A stretch of DNA of 64,000 nt from Bowmanella denitrificans (GCF_039522935.1 NZ_BAAAEI010000014.1:62001-126000), one strand, 5' to 3'. Counted from the stretch's first letter, positions 50,448 through 59,813 are shown. Notes: a model not told the origin generated them from the sequence alone. Translations and numbers: made by a program.

Positions 50448-51098
50448 GTGTTATATAGCCGCTGGTCTTTTGCGGTAAACGAAGATGCCAGCACTTTGGT
50501 ATTGCCTGACGGTTGTCGGGATCTGATTGTGGTTCGCCAAAATGGCAAAGCAGACAGGTGGTTTTTTAGTGACTGGGATTTTCGCCCCAGACAGGTTTGC
50601 GTTGCGGCGGGTCAGCAATTTTTCGGCTACCGGCTGCGTCCCGGTCTGGTATTAGAGCATCAGGCATTGCAAAGTATTGAGCATGAAACTACCGATTTAC
50701 ACGGCGCCATACCTGGCCTGCTTAAACCTGACTGGGACCTTCTAGGCGCCATTGATGCGCTAAGCAGTGGGCGATATTCGGTTCGTCAGGTGGCGTTGCA
50801 GGCCGGTGTGACCGAACGCACTTTTCAGCGATATTTCAAGCGGGCCGCACTGCCAACGCCTGAATACTGGCGGTTACTTGGTCGGGCCAGGCGTGCCGCT
50901 GCCAGGCTCAATAGTAGCTCGTCCATCACTGACTTGGCTGCTGAGTTTGAATACAGCGATCAGGCCCATATGACCCGTGACTTTAAGCGCTGGTTTGGCA
51001 AAACCCCAAACCAGCTAAAGCAATCACCGGAGGTGCTGGCGATGCTTTCTCATGCCGGGTTAGGCAACTGGACCGGCGAACATATTTCCACCAGATAG
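50448..51098 (+). CDS. AraC family transcriptional regulator (short type)
   Basis: 216 residues from GTG 50448 with TTGGAG seven bases upstream. VLPDGCRDLIV is the N-terminal cupin-like signature shared by DUF6597-type AraC regulators. The C-terminal HTH pair follows (VRQVALQAGVTERTFQRYFKRA and ITDLAAEFEYSDQAHMTRDFKRWFGKTP). It is divergent from the LysE gene and overlaps the next convergent VOC gene by 49 bp. Confidence 0.87.
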   Translation: MLYSRWSFAVNEDASTLVLPDGCRDLIVVRQNGKADRWFFSDWDFRPRQVCVAAGQQFFGYRLRPGLVLEHQALQSIEHETTDLHGAIPGLLKPDWDLLGAIDALSSGRYSVRQVALQAGVTERTFQRYFKRAALPTPEYWRLLGRARRAAARLNSSSSITDLAAEFEYSDQAHMTRDFKRWFGKTPNQLKQSPEVLAMLSHAGLGNWTGEHISTR

Positions 51099-51445
51099 CC
51101 GTTGGGATCGCGCACATAGGCGGTGGTTTGTCCCCAGGGTTCCTGTCTGGCGTCCTGCACTAATATGGCGCCTGCCTTAAGGGCGCGCGACAGTGCCTCT
51201 GGCACATTGTCGGTTTCCAGTGCGATTTCAAACACCGGTCTTTGCGGATCGGGCTGTTGCGGGTTCTTACCCAGGCTACGCATCAATTGCTGAGAGGAAA
51301 AGGCCAGTTTGGTGTCACCGGTTTGCAGTTCGCCGTAATCGCCGCTTTCATGCAGAAAACCTGTTTTCAGGTTAAATGCCTGCTGATAAAACCCCAGTGT
51401 GTCGGCCACATTCTCAACATATAGGATGGTGTATCGGAAAATCAT
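51050..51445 (-). CDS. VOC family protein
   Basis: 131 residues from ATG 51445, where AGGAG lies seven bases upstream (the frame is open to 51547). RYTILYVENVADTLGFYQQAFNL is the typical VOC start, ETDNVPEALSRALKAGA follows, and it closes with YVRDPNGYLVEICSP (Glu ligand). Reaction unknown. Confidence 0.87.
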   Translation of the reverse strand: MIFRYTILYVENVADTLGFYQQAFNLKTGFLHESGDYGELQTGDTKLAFSSQQLMRSLGKNPQQPDPQRPVFEIALETDNVPEALSRALKAGAILVQDARQEPWGQTTAYVRDPNGYLVEICSPVQLPNPA

Positions 51446-51615
51446 ATTTTTGCTCCTGTTTTTTGCCATCTTCCTGCTTTTCAGTGGGCGGGTATTGAAT
51501 AAATGCGACAGGTCGTCGCACGGCTTTTTGATACCATGCCCGCACAATTAACGATATGCTCTTAGGGCAATCACTTTCACTTGTGGGCAGTTCTGGCCCG
51601 GTAACGGAGATAACG

Positions 51616-51789
51616 ATGAAAAAAGTGGCAATATTACTGGTTTGCAGCGCCATGTTAACGGCTTGTGCCCCGGAAGTGGGTAGCAAAGACTGGTGTGAGA
51701 ATATGAAAGAAAAACCCAAAGGTGACTGGACAGCCAATGAAGCCAAAGATTTCACCAAGCACTGTATTTTTAGCAGCGACGAAGAATAG
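51616..51789 (+). CDS. Small lipoprotein, DUF3012 type
   Basis: 57 residues. Lipoprotein signal MKKVAILLVCSAMLTAC with lipobox LTAC (Cys17). The mature part is GSKDWCENMKEKPKGDW...TKHCIF, the DUF3012 pattern. ATG 51616 has GGAG upstream. Followed by a strong terminator. Function unknown. Confidence 0.85.
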   Translation: MKKVAILLVCSAMLTACAPEVGSKDWCENMKEKPKGDWTANEAKDFTKHCIFSSDEE

Positions 51790-51810
51790 GTTGCCACAAA
51801 TTTGAACCGT

Positions 51811-51833
51811 AGCCGGGGATGCCCGGCTTTTTT
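51811..51833 (+). terminator. Rho-independent terminator of DUF3012 gene
   Basis: AGCCGGG (51811-51817), loop GATG, CCCGGCT (51822-51828), then TTTTT. A perfect 7-bp stem 22 bases after the stop. Confidence 0.9.
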
Positions 51834-51914
51834 GGCTGTCAGCACAGCATATTCACGTCAGCAGAACTTAAGTTCGGCAGCCACCCGCCAAAGGCTTGGC
51901 ATGCCGCTGAAAAC

Positions 51915-52304
51915 TTATTCCTCGGTTAATCTGTGTAAAATCCCGCATTCATCAATTCTGTTGCGTTTGCAGCTATTGGCAAGCTTCGTCAGGCTGTGCT
52001 CCAGTTTTTCCAGCTCCTGTCGTGCCACCTGAACCCGCGTTAATTGCTGCTGAATAATCTGGTCTACCTGCGCGCAGGGCGCGCTGTTATCTGCCTGCAC
52101 CGCCAGCATCTGTCGGATGTCGTCCAGTGAAATATGTAAATCTCGGCAGCGGCGGATAAACACCAGCCGGTGCACATCGTCAGATTTGTATTGACGGTAG
52201 CCGTTGGCGGCACGTACCGGCGGGTTAAGCAAGCCAATATCTTCATAATAACGAATGGTTTTGGCCGGTACGTCAGCTTGTTTAGCCAATTGATTAATTT
52301 GCAT
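51915..52304 (-). CDS. MerR family heavy-metal regulator (CadR/PbrR-like)
   Basis: 129 residues. The HTH is in the first 70 residues (INQLAKQADVPAKTIRYYEDIGLL, ANGYRQY), followed by the dimerisation helix. Metal-ligand Cys are C77 (APCAQVD), C112 and C120 (SCKRNRIDECGIL), the arrangement of Cd/Pb-sensing CadR/PbrR. The divergent operator/promoter lies directly upstream of its start. Confidence 0.92.
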   Translation of the reverse strand: MQINQLAKQADVPAKTIRYYEDIGLLNPPVRAANGYRQYKSDDVHRLVFIRRCRDLHISLDDIRQMLAVQADNSAPCAQVDQIIQQQLTRVQVARQELEKLEHSLTKLANSCKRNRIDECGILHRLTEE

Positions 52305-52305
52305 C

Positions 52306-52336
52306 TTGACCTTCCAGTTGCTGGAACCTTTATTCT
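52306..52336 (+). promoter_or_regulatory. MerR-type promoter with operator
   Basis: TTGACC (52306-52311), 19-bp spacer, TATTCT (52331-52336). The spacer contains the dyad TTCCAG-TTG-CTGGAA (52312-52326). A 19-20 bp spacer that is untwisted by the metal-bound regulator is characteristic of MerR promoters. It drives the CDF exporter gene. Confidence 0.87.
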
Positions 52337-52374
52337 AGGGTACATGGACTTTTATGTTTTACAAAGGAACCCTT

Positions 52375-52995
52375 ATGGCAGGCTGTTGTGCCCCGAATGC
52401 TGCAGATGATCAACAACGTAAACTTTTATGGCTGGTGCTGATACTCAATGCACTGATGTTTGTAGTGGAATTTATCGCTGGTTGGCTGGCCAGCTCCAGC
52501 GGTCTGATGGCTGACTCTCTGGATATGCTGGCGGATGCGCTGGTTTATGGGGTCAGCCTGTATGCGGTGGGCAAAGCCATGAGCTATAAAGCCAGGGCAG
52601 CCATGTTAAATGGTACGCTGCAATTGATTCTGGGTGGCCTGGTGCTGGTGGATGTGGTAAAAAACATCTGGCTCGACGCCAGCCCGAATGTGAACCTGAT
52701 GTATTCTGTCGCGTTTCTGGCGTTGATGGTGAACGTACTGTGTTTTTCATTGCTGTATCAGCATCGCAGTGGCGATATTAACCTGCGAGCCAGTTGGATT
52801 TGTTCACGTAATGATATGCTGGCCAATGGTGGTGTGTTACTGTCAGCCGCGCTGGTGACCTGGCTGGGTAAAGCCTGGCCGGATTGGCTGATAGGCAGCC
52901 TGATTGCTCTGACTATTATGCTTTCTGCATCCAGGGTAATCAAAGACGCCAGGCAGATCAGCGCACAAAGTAAAGCAACCTGTTGTCAGGTGTAA
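52375..52995 (+). CDS. Cation diffusion facilitator (Cd/Zn/Co exporter)
   Basis: 206 residues with six TM helices. The transport-site motif pairs are SGLMADSLDMLADALVYG (TM2, DxxxD) and RNDMLANGGVLLSAALV (TM5, RNDxxxN). The short length and absence of a C-terminal His-rich domain are typical of the small MerR-linked CDF exporters. AAAGGA precedes ATG 52375. It is the first gene downstream of the MerR-type promoter. Confidence 0.9.
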   Translation: MAGCCAPNAADDQQRKLLWLVLILNALMFVVEFIAGWLASSSGLMADSLDMLADALVYGVSLYAVGKAMSYKARAAMLNGTLQLILGGLVLVDVVKNIWLDASPNVNLMYSVAFLALMVNVLCFSLLYQHRSGDINLRASWICSRNDMLANGGVLLSAALVTWLGKAWPDWLIGSLIALTIMLSASRVIKDARQISAQSKATCCQV

Positions 52996-53004
52996 GAGGC
53001 AAGG

Positions 53005-53337
53005 ATGAAGGCGAAACAAATTATCTACGCGTTACTGCTGATAATGACACACAGCTTTTTTAGCTGTGTGGCGTCGCCTTTTCACGTGCCGGATCCTGAA
53101 CATCCGGGCTATACCCACTTAAGTCATATGGAAGCGCCGGACTACCATCAACCTGGCGCCGATGACCCCGGTACTGACCATCAACACCAAATTCACGTAC
53201 ATCTGTCCTGTCATAGTGGCTATGAGACGGCGCTGAACTTCCCGGTTTATGCGGCGGGAAATGCGCTGTATTCACCCAGACATTATCTTAATCTGTATTA
53301 CCAACCGCCGGTACCGCCCCCCAATTATTTGCTCTGA
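53005..53337 (+). CDS. His-rich exported protein of metal-resistance operon
   Basis: 110 residues. A signal peptide at 1-24 is followed by a mature segment with many His residues (HVPDPEHPGYTHLSHMEAPDYHQ and DHQHQIHVHLSCHSGYE) and a Pro-rich end PPVPPPNYLL. I know no named family with confidence, though small proteins of this kind (CzcI-like) precede czcCBA. Its location between the CDF gene and czcC suggests metal binding in the periplasm. Confidence 0.7.
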   Translation: MKAKQIIYALLLIMTHSFFSCVASPFHVPDPEHPGYTHLSHMEAPDYHQPGADDPGTDHQHQIHVHLSCHSGYETALNFPVYAAGNALYSPRHYLNLYYQPPVPPPNYLL

Positions 53338-53395
53338 AATCCATTTAACCGGGCCTTTTGGGCTCAGATAATGTATTGAAATAAGAGAGCAAATT

Positions 53396-54715
53396 ATGAA
53401 TTTTGAGAATTTCCGCGTCCGTATTGCGGTGGTGGGATTATTGTGTCTGCTGGCCAGGCCTGCTACTGCCGCTCTGGGACAAAGTGCGTTGTCACTGAAG
53501 GATGCCTTGCAAGCCAGTTTGAAATATCACCCGACTCTAAGCCAATACCCCTATGAAATACGGGCCATGGAGGCCGAACGCCTGCAGGCAGGATTGACGC
53601 CTAACCCCAGTGTCAGTGTCGAACTGGAAAATGTGCTGGGTAGCGGCGACAGCCGCGGTTTAGCGGGGGCCGAGTTGACCCTGACATTCAGCCAGTTGGT
53701 CGAAATGGGCGACAAGCGTGACATGCGGCTGGCCCTGCAAGACCAGCAACAACAAAGTACCACACTGCGTTATGAATGGGATCGTCTGGAGGTACTGGCC
53801 GACACGGCGGAAAAATTCTACCAGGTACTCCGATACCAGCAGTTGCGATTGTGGAATCGCCGCCGTATTGAGCAAATTGGCGATTCACTGAACGTAATAC
53901 GCCAGCGTGCGGGCGCGGGGGCGGTGTCCGATGCTGATGTATCACGTATGGCCTATCGTCTGGCCGAAGTGGAGCTGGAGCAGGGCCGTCTGGACAGTCA
54001 ATGGCAGGAGGCATGTTTTGCCCTGAGTCAGTTGTGGCTGCAAGCACCGACATTTACTGAGGTTGCAGGGGATATGGCGCGTTTACCGGCGCTGCCAACG
54101 CAGATCGCGCTGGACCAGGCGGTCAACAGTGCTCCTGAATTGCGGCTATTGCAACAACAATACCTTGTGCAGCAAGCCCGGCTTAATCTTGAGCAAGCCA
54201 ATGGTCAGGCAGATATCACACTGAATGCTGGTGTGCGGCACAATCGTGCCAATGCCGATACAGGGCTGGTATTTGGCCTGTCCATGCCGCTTAACTGGCA
54301 AAACCCAAACCAAGGCAATATCGACGCCGCTCTGGCCACAATGGATGGCCTGAACATGCAGCAGGCGCAGCGCCGCCAGAGACTGCGCACGCAGTTACAA
54401 CTGTTGTTAAGTCAGGCTAAAAGCAGCGAAAAACGCCTGGCGGAACTGCAAACCAGACTGCTGCCACAGGCCCAACAACTTTTACAGGCAAGCCGGGCAG
54501 GCTATCAACATGGGCAAATCTCTGTGCTGCAACTGCTTGATGCCCAGGAAGTGTTGTTCGGTGCCGAACGGCAGCGACTTGACGCCCAACTTGAGGTGTT
54601 TGAACTTTTACTGGCAATGCAGCGTTTAAGCGGCCAGCCGCTTATTGATACGCCAACCCTTGCTCTTGTCGCAGACGCTGCAATTCAGCAGCAACTTAGC
54701 GGAAACGTAAAATGA
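53396..54715 (+). CDS. czcC: TolC-family outer membrane factor (CzcC-like)
   Basis: 439 residues. Signal peptide at about 1-26. Two tandem helical-hairpin regions follow the TolC/CzcC pattern (SLKDALQASLKYHPTLSQYP, NPSVSVELENVLGSG, GLVFGLSMPLNWQNPNQGN, GQISVLQLLDAQEVLFGAERQR). It forms the outer-membrane tunnel of a metal RND pump. It overlaps czcB by four bases. Confidence 0.92.
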   Translation: MNFENFRVRIAVVGLLCLLARPATAALGQSALSLKDALQASLKYHPTLSQYPYEIRAMEAERLQAGLTPNPSVSVELENVLGSGDSRGLAGAELTLTFSQLVEMGDKRDMRLALQDQQQQSTTLRYEWDRLEVLADTAEKFYQVLRYQQLRLWNRRRIEQIGDSLNVIRQRAGAGAVSDADVSRMAYRLAEVELEQGRLDSQWQEACFALSQLWLQAPTFTEVAGDMARLPALPTQIALDQAVNSAPELRLLQQQYLVQQARLNLEQANGQADITLNAGVRHNRANADTGLVFGLSMPLNWQNPNQGNIDAALATMDGLNMQQAQRRQRLRTQLQLLLSQAKSSEKRLAELQTRLLPQAQQLLQASRAGYQHGQISVLQLLDAQEVLFGAERQRLDAQLEVFELLLAMQRLSGQPLIDTPTLALVADAAIQQQLSGNVK

Positions 54716-55953
54716 ACAATCTGATTATGCAACGACTCGCCGCGATTTGTCTGGCATTGGCTATGTTATGGATCCCGGCCAGTATGGCGTCTGATGACCA
54801 CGGTCACGGGCCGCAACAAGAAGCACCAAACAACACCGGGCCTAATGGGGGGCGTTGGTTGGAAGACGGCCCGCTGGCCCTGGAAGTACTGATATATGAA
54901 AATGGGCTGCCCCCCGAAATGCGCATATTTGCCTACTGGCAAGGCAAGCCGCTGGCGGTGCAGGGGCTAACCCTTGAGGTACAACTGCACAGACTGGGGG
55001 AACCCATAGACAGCCTCGATTTTATTGTTGAGGGGCGCTATTTAGTGAGTAAACAAAAGGTTGCTGAACCCCATTCTTTTGAGGTGGAGGTCAAAGCCCG
55101 CTTCGAAGGTAAAGACTATCAATGGCATTACGACAGCGTTAGCGATCGTACCGAATTGTCAGACCGGGCCATCCAGGTAGCCGATATACAGACCGATGTG
55201 GCCGAATCAGGAATACTGAATTTCAAGGAAAGCTTGTTTGGTGTGATCAGTCCCACTATTGACCGGCGTTTTTCCCTGATGGCGCCGTATCCCGGCGTGG
55301 TGGAGGCTTTATTGGTACAGGTGGGGGACAAAGTGGAAAAAGGTCAGCCATTGCTGCGTATTCGCAACAGCCAGACCTTGCAAAGCTACCATTTACCCAG
55401 CCCGGCCACGGGCGTGGTCACCGAACAGTTTGTCAGCCTCGGGCAGTTAGCGGCAGCTCAGGTCCTGATGGAAGTGGCAGATTTGACGAAGGTGTGGGTG
55501 GAATTATCGGCCTTTCCAGAAAACATTGAAAAAATGCAGGTTGGTCAGCGCGCCCTGGTGCAGGACCTGCACCAGCATCTGCAGGCCGAAGGGCAGGTCT
55601 TTTACATTGCCCCGATGATGTCAGGCGGGCATATCGCCAGGGCGCGATTGCTGATAGACAACCAGGATGGACACTGGCGACCAGGCATGCATGTAAAAGC
55701 CGATGTTATTACTGGAAGTCGCGAGGCGGAGGTGGTTATCAGCAGCGACGCCCTGGTGGACCTGGAAAGCCGCCCTGTGGCCTTTGTGCGGGTTGGCAAT
55801 CAGTTTGAAGCAAGGCCCCTGGTGCTGGGCGAAAATGACGGTCAGCAGGTAGAGGTACTGTCTGGTCTTAGACCGGGAATGCAGTATGTGACCCGCAATG
55901 GCTTTGTACTTAAGGCCGATATTCAAAAAGCCGGCGCAAGCCATGCGCATTGA
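54712..55953 (+). CDS. czcB: RND periplasmic adaptor (CzcB-like)
   Basis: 413 residues. Signal peptide at about 1-26, then a His/Asp-rich stretch DDHGHGPQQ likely to bind metal. The lipoyl-barrel region is GDKVEKGQPLLRIRNSQ, and a beta-barrel domain completes it (VWVELSAFPENIEKMQVGQRA, GHWRPGMHVKADVI). It couples CzcA to CzcC. Start overlaps czcC. Confidence 0.92.
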   Translation: MNNLIMQRLAAICLALAMLWIPASMASDDHGHGPQQEAPNNTGPNGGRWLEDGPLALEVLIYENGLPPEMRIFAYWQGKPLAVQGLTLEVQLHRLGEPIDSLDFIVEGRYLVSKQKVAEPHSFEVEVKARFEGKDYQWHYDSVSDRTELSDRAIQVADIQTDVAESGILNFKESLFGVISPTIDRRFSLMAPYPGVVEALLVQVGDKVEKGQPLLRIRNSQTLQSYHLPSPATGVVTEQFVSLGQLAAAQVLMEVADLTKVWVELSAFPENIEKMQVGQRALVQDLHQHLQAEGQVFYIAPMMSGGHIARARLLIDNQDGHWRPGMHVKADVITGSREAEVVISSDALVDLESRPVAFVRVGNQFEARPLVLGENDGQQVEVLSGLRPGMQYVTRNGFVLKADIQKAGASHAH

Positions 55954-55961
55954 GGTGAACT

Positions 55962-58900
55962 ATGGTTGATGCAATGATCAAGTTCGCCATTGAGCGACGT
56001 TTTCTGGTGCTGGCGCTGACCTTGTTGGTGGCAGGATATGGTGTCTATAACACCCTGCGTTTACCCATTGATGCGGTGCCGGATATTACCAATGTGCAAG
56101 TGCAAATTAACACCAAGGCTGATGGTTTTACCCCGCTGGAAGTTGAACAGCGGGTGACCTATCTGGTGGAAACCGCCATGGCTGGCATTCCCCGCCTGGA
56201 CTATACCCGCTCTTTATCCCGCTACGGACTGTCGCAGGTGACCGTGGTGTTTGAGGAAGGTACGGATATTTACTGGGCCAGGCAACAGATAGGCGAGCGC
56301 CTGCAAAGTGTCAGTGCCGAATTGCCGGACAATGTTGAGGCCGCTCTTGGCCCCATTGCCAGCGGATTAGGCGAAATCTTTACTTATGTGGTGGAAGCCG
56401 AACCAGGGGCATTGCGCGATGATGGTCAACCCTATAATGCTGAGGATTTGCGTACCTTACAGGACTGGGTAATCCGGCCGCAATTGCTCAAGGTCAGTGG
56501 CATTACTGAGATCAACAGTATTGGTGGCTTTGAACGCCAGTACCAGGTCGCGCCGATCCCCGGCAAGTTATTGGCATTCAAGTTGGGTATTGCTGATGTT
56601 ATCGATGCGTTGCAGCGAAATAACCTCAACAGTGGTGCGGGCTACATAGAGCGTTTAGGGGAGCAGTACCTGGTGCGCTCACCCGGGCAGCTCAAGAGCA
56701 TAACCGACATTGAACAGTTAGTGGTGGCTAAACGCGATGATGCACCGGTGCGTATCAAGGATGTGGCCAGGGTCAGTCTGGGACAGGAATTACGCAGCGG
56801 TGCGGCCAGCCACAACGGCCGGGAAGCGGTGCTGGGCACGGCCATGATGCTGATGGGGGAAAACAGCCGCATTGTTGCCCGCCGGGTAGCCGACAAATTA
56901 GTTGAGGTGCAGCAGAGTCTGCCGGCGGGCGTCAAGGTTCAAGCTGTGTATGATCGAACCAGTTTGGTGGATAAAACCATCAAAACGGTGCAAACCAACC
57001 TGTTTGAAGGGGCGGTGCTGGTTATCGTGGTGCTGTTTCTGTTGCTGGGTAATATCACGGCCGCCCTGATTACCGCTTTAGTGATCCCGCTGAGTATGTT
57101 GTTTGCCATCACCGGCATGGCTGCTAACCGGGTGTCTGGCAATCTGATGAGCCTGGGCGCCATTGATTTTGGCATTATTGTCGATGGTGCGGTGATTGTG
57201 GTGGAAAATGCCCTGCGCCGCCTGGGCCTGGCCCAGCATCGGGCCGGCAGATTGCTAAGCCTGCAGGAGAGGTTGCAGGAAGTGTACTTAAGTACCAGGG
57301 AAGTGTTTAATCCCGCGGTTTTCGGGGTGATGATCATTATGCTGGTGTATTTGCCCATCTTTGCCTTAAGTGGTGTGGAAGGCAAGATGTTCCACCCTAT
57401 GGCCTTTACCGTGGTCGCTGCGCTGCTGGGGGCGCTGGTGTTCGCCATTACTTTTGTACCGGCCGCCTTGGCGGTATTTGTGCGCGGTAAAGTGGTGGAG
57501 CAGGAAAATCCTCTGATGGCCGGGGCACGTAAGCTGTATCTGCCGCTGTTGAGATTATCCTTAAAACATCCCCTGAAACTGGTGCTGATGGCACTGGTGT
57601 TAATGGCATTCAGTATCTGGCAGGCCAGCCGGCTTGGCAGCGAATTTTTACCGCAATTGGACGAAGGGGATATTGCCATGCACGCCTTGCGGATCCCCGG
57701 TACCGGTATGCAGCAATCTGTAGCAATGCAATTACAGGTAGAGCAGGCCATCGGCGAGTTTGAAGAGGTTAAAGAAGTGTTTTCCAGGATTGGTACCCCG
57801 GATGTGGCCAGTGATCCGATGCCGCCCAATGTGGCCGATACCTTTATTATGCTTAAGCCAAAAGCGCAGTGGCCTGATGCCAGCCTCAGCAAAGCCGAAC
57901 TGGTGCAGCGTATACGCGAACGGGTAGAGGATGTACCCGGCAATAACTACGAGTTTACCCAGCCCATTGAAATGCGCTTTAACGAACTGATTGCCGGGGT
58001 CAGAGCCGATGTGGCGCTGCGTATTTACGGTGATGATCTTGAGGTGCTCAAAGACAGCGGTCAGCGCGCAGAGACACTGTTGAAAAAGGTCAGCGGTGCA
58101 ACCGATGTCCGCCTTGAGCAGTTGTCTGGCTTGCCGACCTTGTCGGTTGCGCCGCAGCGCGACCATATGGCACTGTTGGGCTTGACCGTCGCTGATATTC
58201 AACAGGCCGTTGCCGTGGCAGTAGGAGGGCTGCAAACCGGGCTTATCTACGAAGGAGACCGACGTTTTAAATTGCTGGTCAGAATGGATAAAGACCTGGC
58301 ATTGGATGTCCAGCGCTTAAAGCAAATTCCGGTTACCCTAAATGCCAGCCAGAATGCTGAGCTGGCCTATGTGCCATTGGGGGAGGTGGCTGACATTTCG
58401 CTGGCATTAGGGCCAAATCAGGTCAATCGGCAAAACGGTAAACGCAATGTGGTGGTCACCGCCAATGTCGAGGGCCGGGATTTAGGTGGTTTTATTGCCG
58501 AGGTCCGCACCTTGATGAACAGCGAATTAGGCCTTGAGCCGGGATACTGGCTGGAATATGGCGGCACCTTTGAGCAGTTGCAGTCTGCCAGTCAAAGATT
58601 AAGCCTGGTGGTGCCAGTGACCTTGTTGTTGATTCTGGGCCTGCTGTTTAGCGCATTTGGCTCGCTGCGCGATGCGCTGATTGTTTTCAGCGGTGTGCCG
58701 CTGGCCCTGACCGGCGGCGTGCTGGCGCTCAGCCTGCGCGGTATGCCTTTATCGATATCCGCCGCGGTGGGTTTTATTGCCTTATCCGGTGTGGCGGTGC
58801 TAAATGGTGTGGTGATGCTGACCTTTATTCGTCAGCTTAAGGATGAAGGTAAGAGCATCTATGACGCCATTTGGCAGGGCGCCAGCCAGCGTTTACGACC

Positions 58901-59099
58901 GGTATTGATGACGGCACTGGTGGCCAGTCTCGGGTTTGTGCCCATGGCGCTAAATACCGGTACAGGGGCTGAAGTACAAAGGCCGCTGGCGACGGTGGTA
59001 ATTGGCGGGATCATCAGTTCTACTTTGCTGACGTTACTGGTGCTTCCGGCACTTTACCGACTTGTGCACCGACATCGTGCTGCACTGCAAATAGCCTGA
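55962..59099 (+). CDS. czcA: Heavy-metal efflux RND pump (CzcA/CusA-like)
   Basis: 1045 residues with 12 TM helices. RND hallmarks: RLPIDAVPDITNVQVQ at the N-terminus, DFGIIVDGAVIVVEN in TM4 with the proton-relay Asp residues, LGSEFLPQLDEGDIAMH before the second periplasmic loop, and AVGFIALSGVAVLNGVVML in TM10-11. DFGIIVDG is the form seen in the divalent-metal HME1 class, so Zn/Co/Cd are more likely than Cu/Ag. Last gene of the operon; a hairpin follows. Confidence 0.95.
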   Translation: MVDAMIKFAIERRFLVLALTLLVAGYGVYNTLRLPIDAVPDITNVQVQINTKADGFTPLEVEQRVTYLVETAMAGIPRLDYTRSLSRYGLSQVTVVFEEGTDIYWARQQIGERLQSVSAELPDNVEAALGPIASGLGEIFTYVVEAEPGALRDDGQPYNAEDLRTLQDWVIRPQLLKVSGITEINSIGGFERQYQVAPIPGKLLAFKLGIADVIDALQRNNLNSGAGYIERLGEQYLVRSPGQLKSITDIEQLVVAKRDDAPVRIKDVARVSLGQELRSGAASHNGREAVLGTAMMLMGENSRIVARRVADKLVEVQQSLPAGVKVQAVYDRTSLVDKTIKTVQTNLFEGAVLVIVVLFLLLGNITAALITALVIPLSMLFAITGMAANRVSGNLMSLGAIDFGIIVDGAVIVVENALRRLGLAQHRAGRLLSLQERLQEVYLSTREVFNPAVFGVMIIMLVYLPIFALSGVEGKMFHPMAFTVVAALLGALVFAITFVPAALAVFVRGKVVEQENPLMAGARKLYLPLLRLSLKHPLKLVLMALVLMAFSIWQASRLGSEFLPQLDEGDIAMHALRIPGTGMQQSVAMQLQVEQAIGEFEEVKEVFSRIGTPDVASDPMPPNVADTFIMLKPKAQWPDASLSKAELVQRIRERVEDVPGNNYEFTQPIEMRFNELIAGVRADVALRIYGDDLEVLKDSGQRAETLLKKVSGATDVRLEQLSGLPTLSVAPQRDHMALLGLTVADIQQAVAVAVGGLQTGLIYEGDRRFKLLVRMDKDLALDVQRLKQIPVTLNASQNAELAYVPLGEVADISLALGPNQVNRQNGKRNVVVTANVEGRDLGGFIAEVRTLMNSELGLEPGYWLEYGGTFEQLQSASQRLSLVVPVTLLLILGLLFSAFGSLRDALIVFSGVPLALTGGVLALSLRGMPLSISAAVGFIALSGVAVLNGVVMLTFIRQLKDEGKSIYDAIWQGASQRLRPVLMTALVASLGFVPMALNTGTGAEVQRPLATVVIGGIISSTLLTLLVLPALYRLVHRHRAALQIA

Positions 59100-59102
59100 T
59101 GT

Positions 59103-59120
59103 GGGGCGCCTAAGCGCCCC
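59103..59120 (+). terminator. Terminator after czcA
   Basis: GGGGCGC-CTAA-GCGCCCC, a 7-bp stem starting four bases after the stop, followed by AATTT only. U tract is weak. Confidence 0.65.
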
Positions 59121-59196
59121 AATTTCACCAAATTATCATATGCCCGCTGCCTATAGGTGGTTATGATAAGTCGCCGAATCTTATCAAGGACGTACT

Positions 59197-59688
59197 ATGC
59201 GTTGCCCGATTAAATCGCCTTTTGTCCGCTATCTTGAGCAACTACAGGGAATTTTGCACAAAGTGCCGGACAATCTGTTTGCTGAAAGCTTGGCCGCGGG
59301 CATGTTACCCCTGGGCGTACATGCCAGGGTGGCAAGTAACTTTGCCTTGCGGGGGTATTGCCCATTAGTTGGTAAGCCGGTGGTAACCTTTGATGTTGAC
59401 AGTATCGACCGACAGGCCATTGAACGGCAAGTGGCGCAAACGCTGGCTTGTCTTGAGCAGCTACCTGATGCGCCAGTGCTGGACAACGAAATTCTGCATG
59501 ATGATAAGGCTGGATTTACCCTGCTGAGTTTACCGCAGCCAGAGTTTATTTATCACTATATCCTGCCAAACTTCTTTTTTCATATCAGCATGGTATATGC
59601 CATCGGCAGGGCAAAAGGTGTTGAAGTCGGCAAGGGGGACTTTGACGGTTATCATAGTTATCCGCAGGGTTTTTACTTTCCGTCCTAG
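59197..59688 (+). CDS. DUF1993 family protein
   Basis: 163 residues. Motifs fitting DUF1993: MLPLGVHARVASNFALRGYC near 50, a conserved LPNFFFHISMVYAIGRAKGVEVGKGDF near the C-terminus. Soluble, DinB-like four-helix appearance. Function unknown. AAGGA precedes the ATG. A hairpin lies downstream. Confidence 0.82.
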   Translation: MRCPIKSPFVRYLEQLQGILHKVPDNLFAESLAAGMLPLGVHARVASNFALRGYCPLVGKPVVTFDVDSIDRQAIERQVAQTLACLEQLPDAPVLDNEILHDDKAGFTLLSLPQPEFIYHYILPNFFFHISMVYAIGRAKGVEVGKGDFDGYHSYPQGFYFPS

Positions 59689-59724
59689 ATAGCCCTGACA
59701 ACGTTAAACACGGCATTATCTTTT

Positions 59725-59759
59725 GCGGTCAGAGGAGATGTTATACCTCTTCTGACCGC
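59725..59759. terminator. Hairpin between convergent DUF1993 and TonB receptor genes
   Basis: GCGGTCAGA (59725-59733) pairs with TCTGACCGC (59751-59759), with GGAG/CCTC in the loop adding pairs. It ends about 55 bases before the receptor gene's stop. No good U tract. Confidence 0.6.
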
Positions 59760-59813
59760 CTGGGACTATTCCACTAAGGCTTCAGTCAACGTGAGTTTGC
59801 CGTGGATGTTCCA

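Noticed and set aside
56939..57943. 334-codon antisense ORF opposite czcA
   Set aside because: It is the mirror of a well-supported RND pump gene in GC-rich third-position sequence; its translation is Ser/Thr/Ile-rich without domain features.
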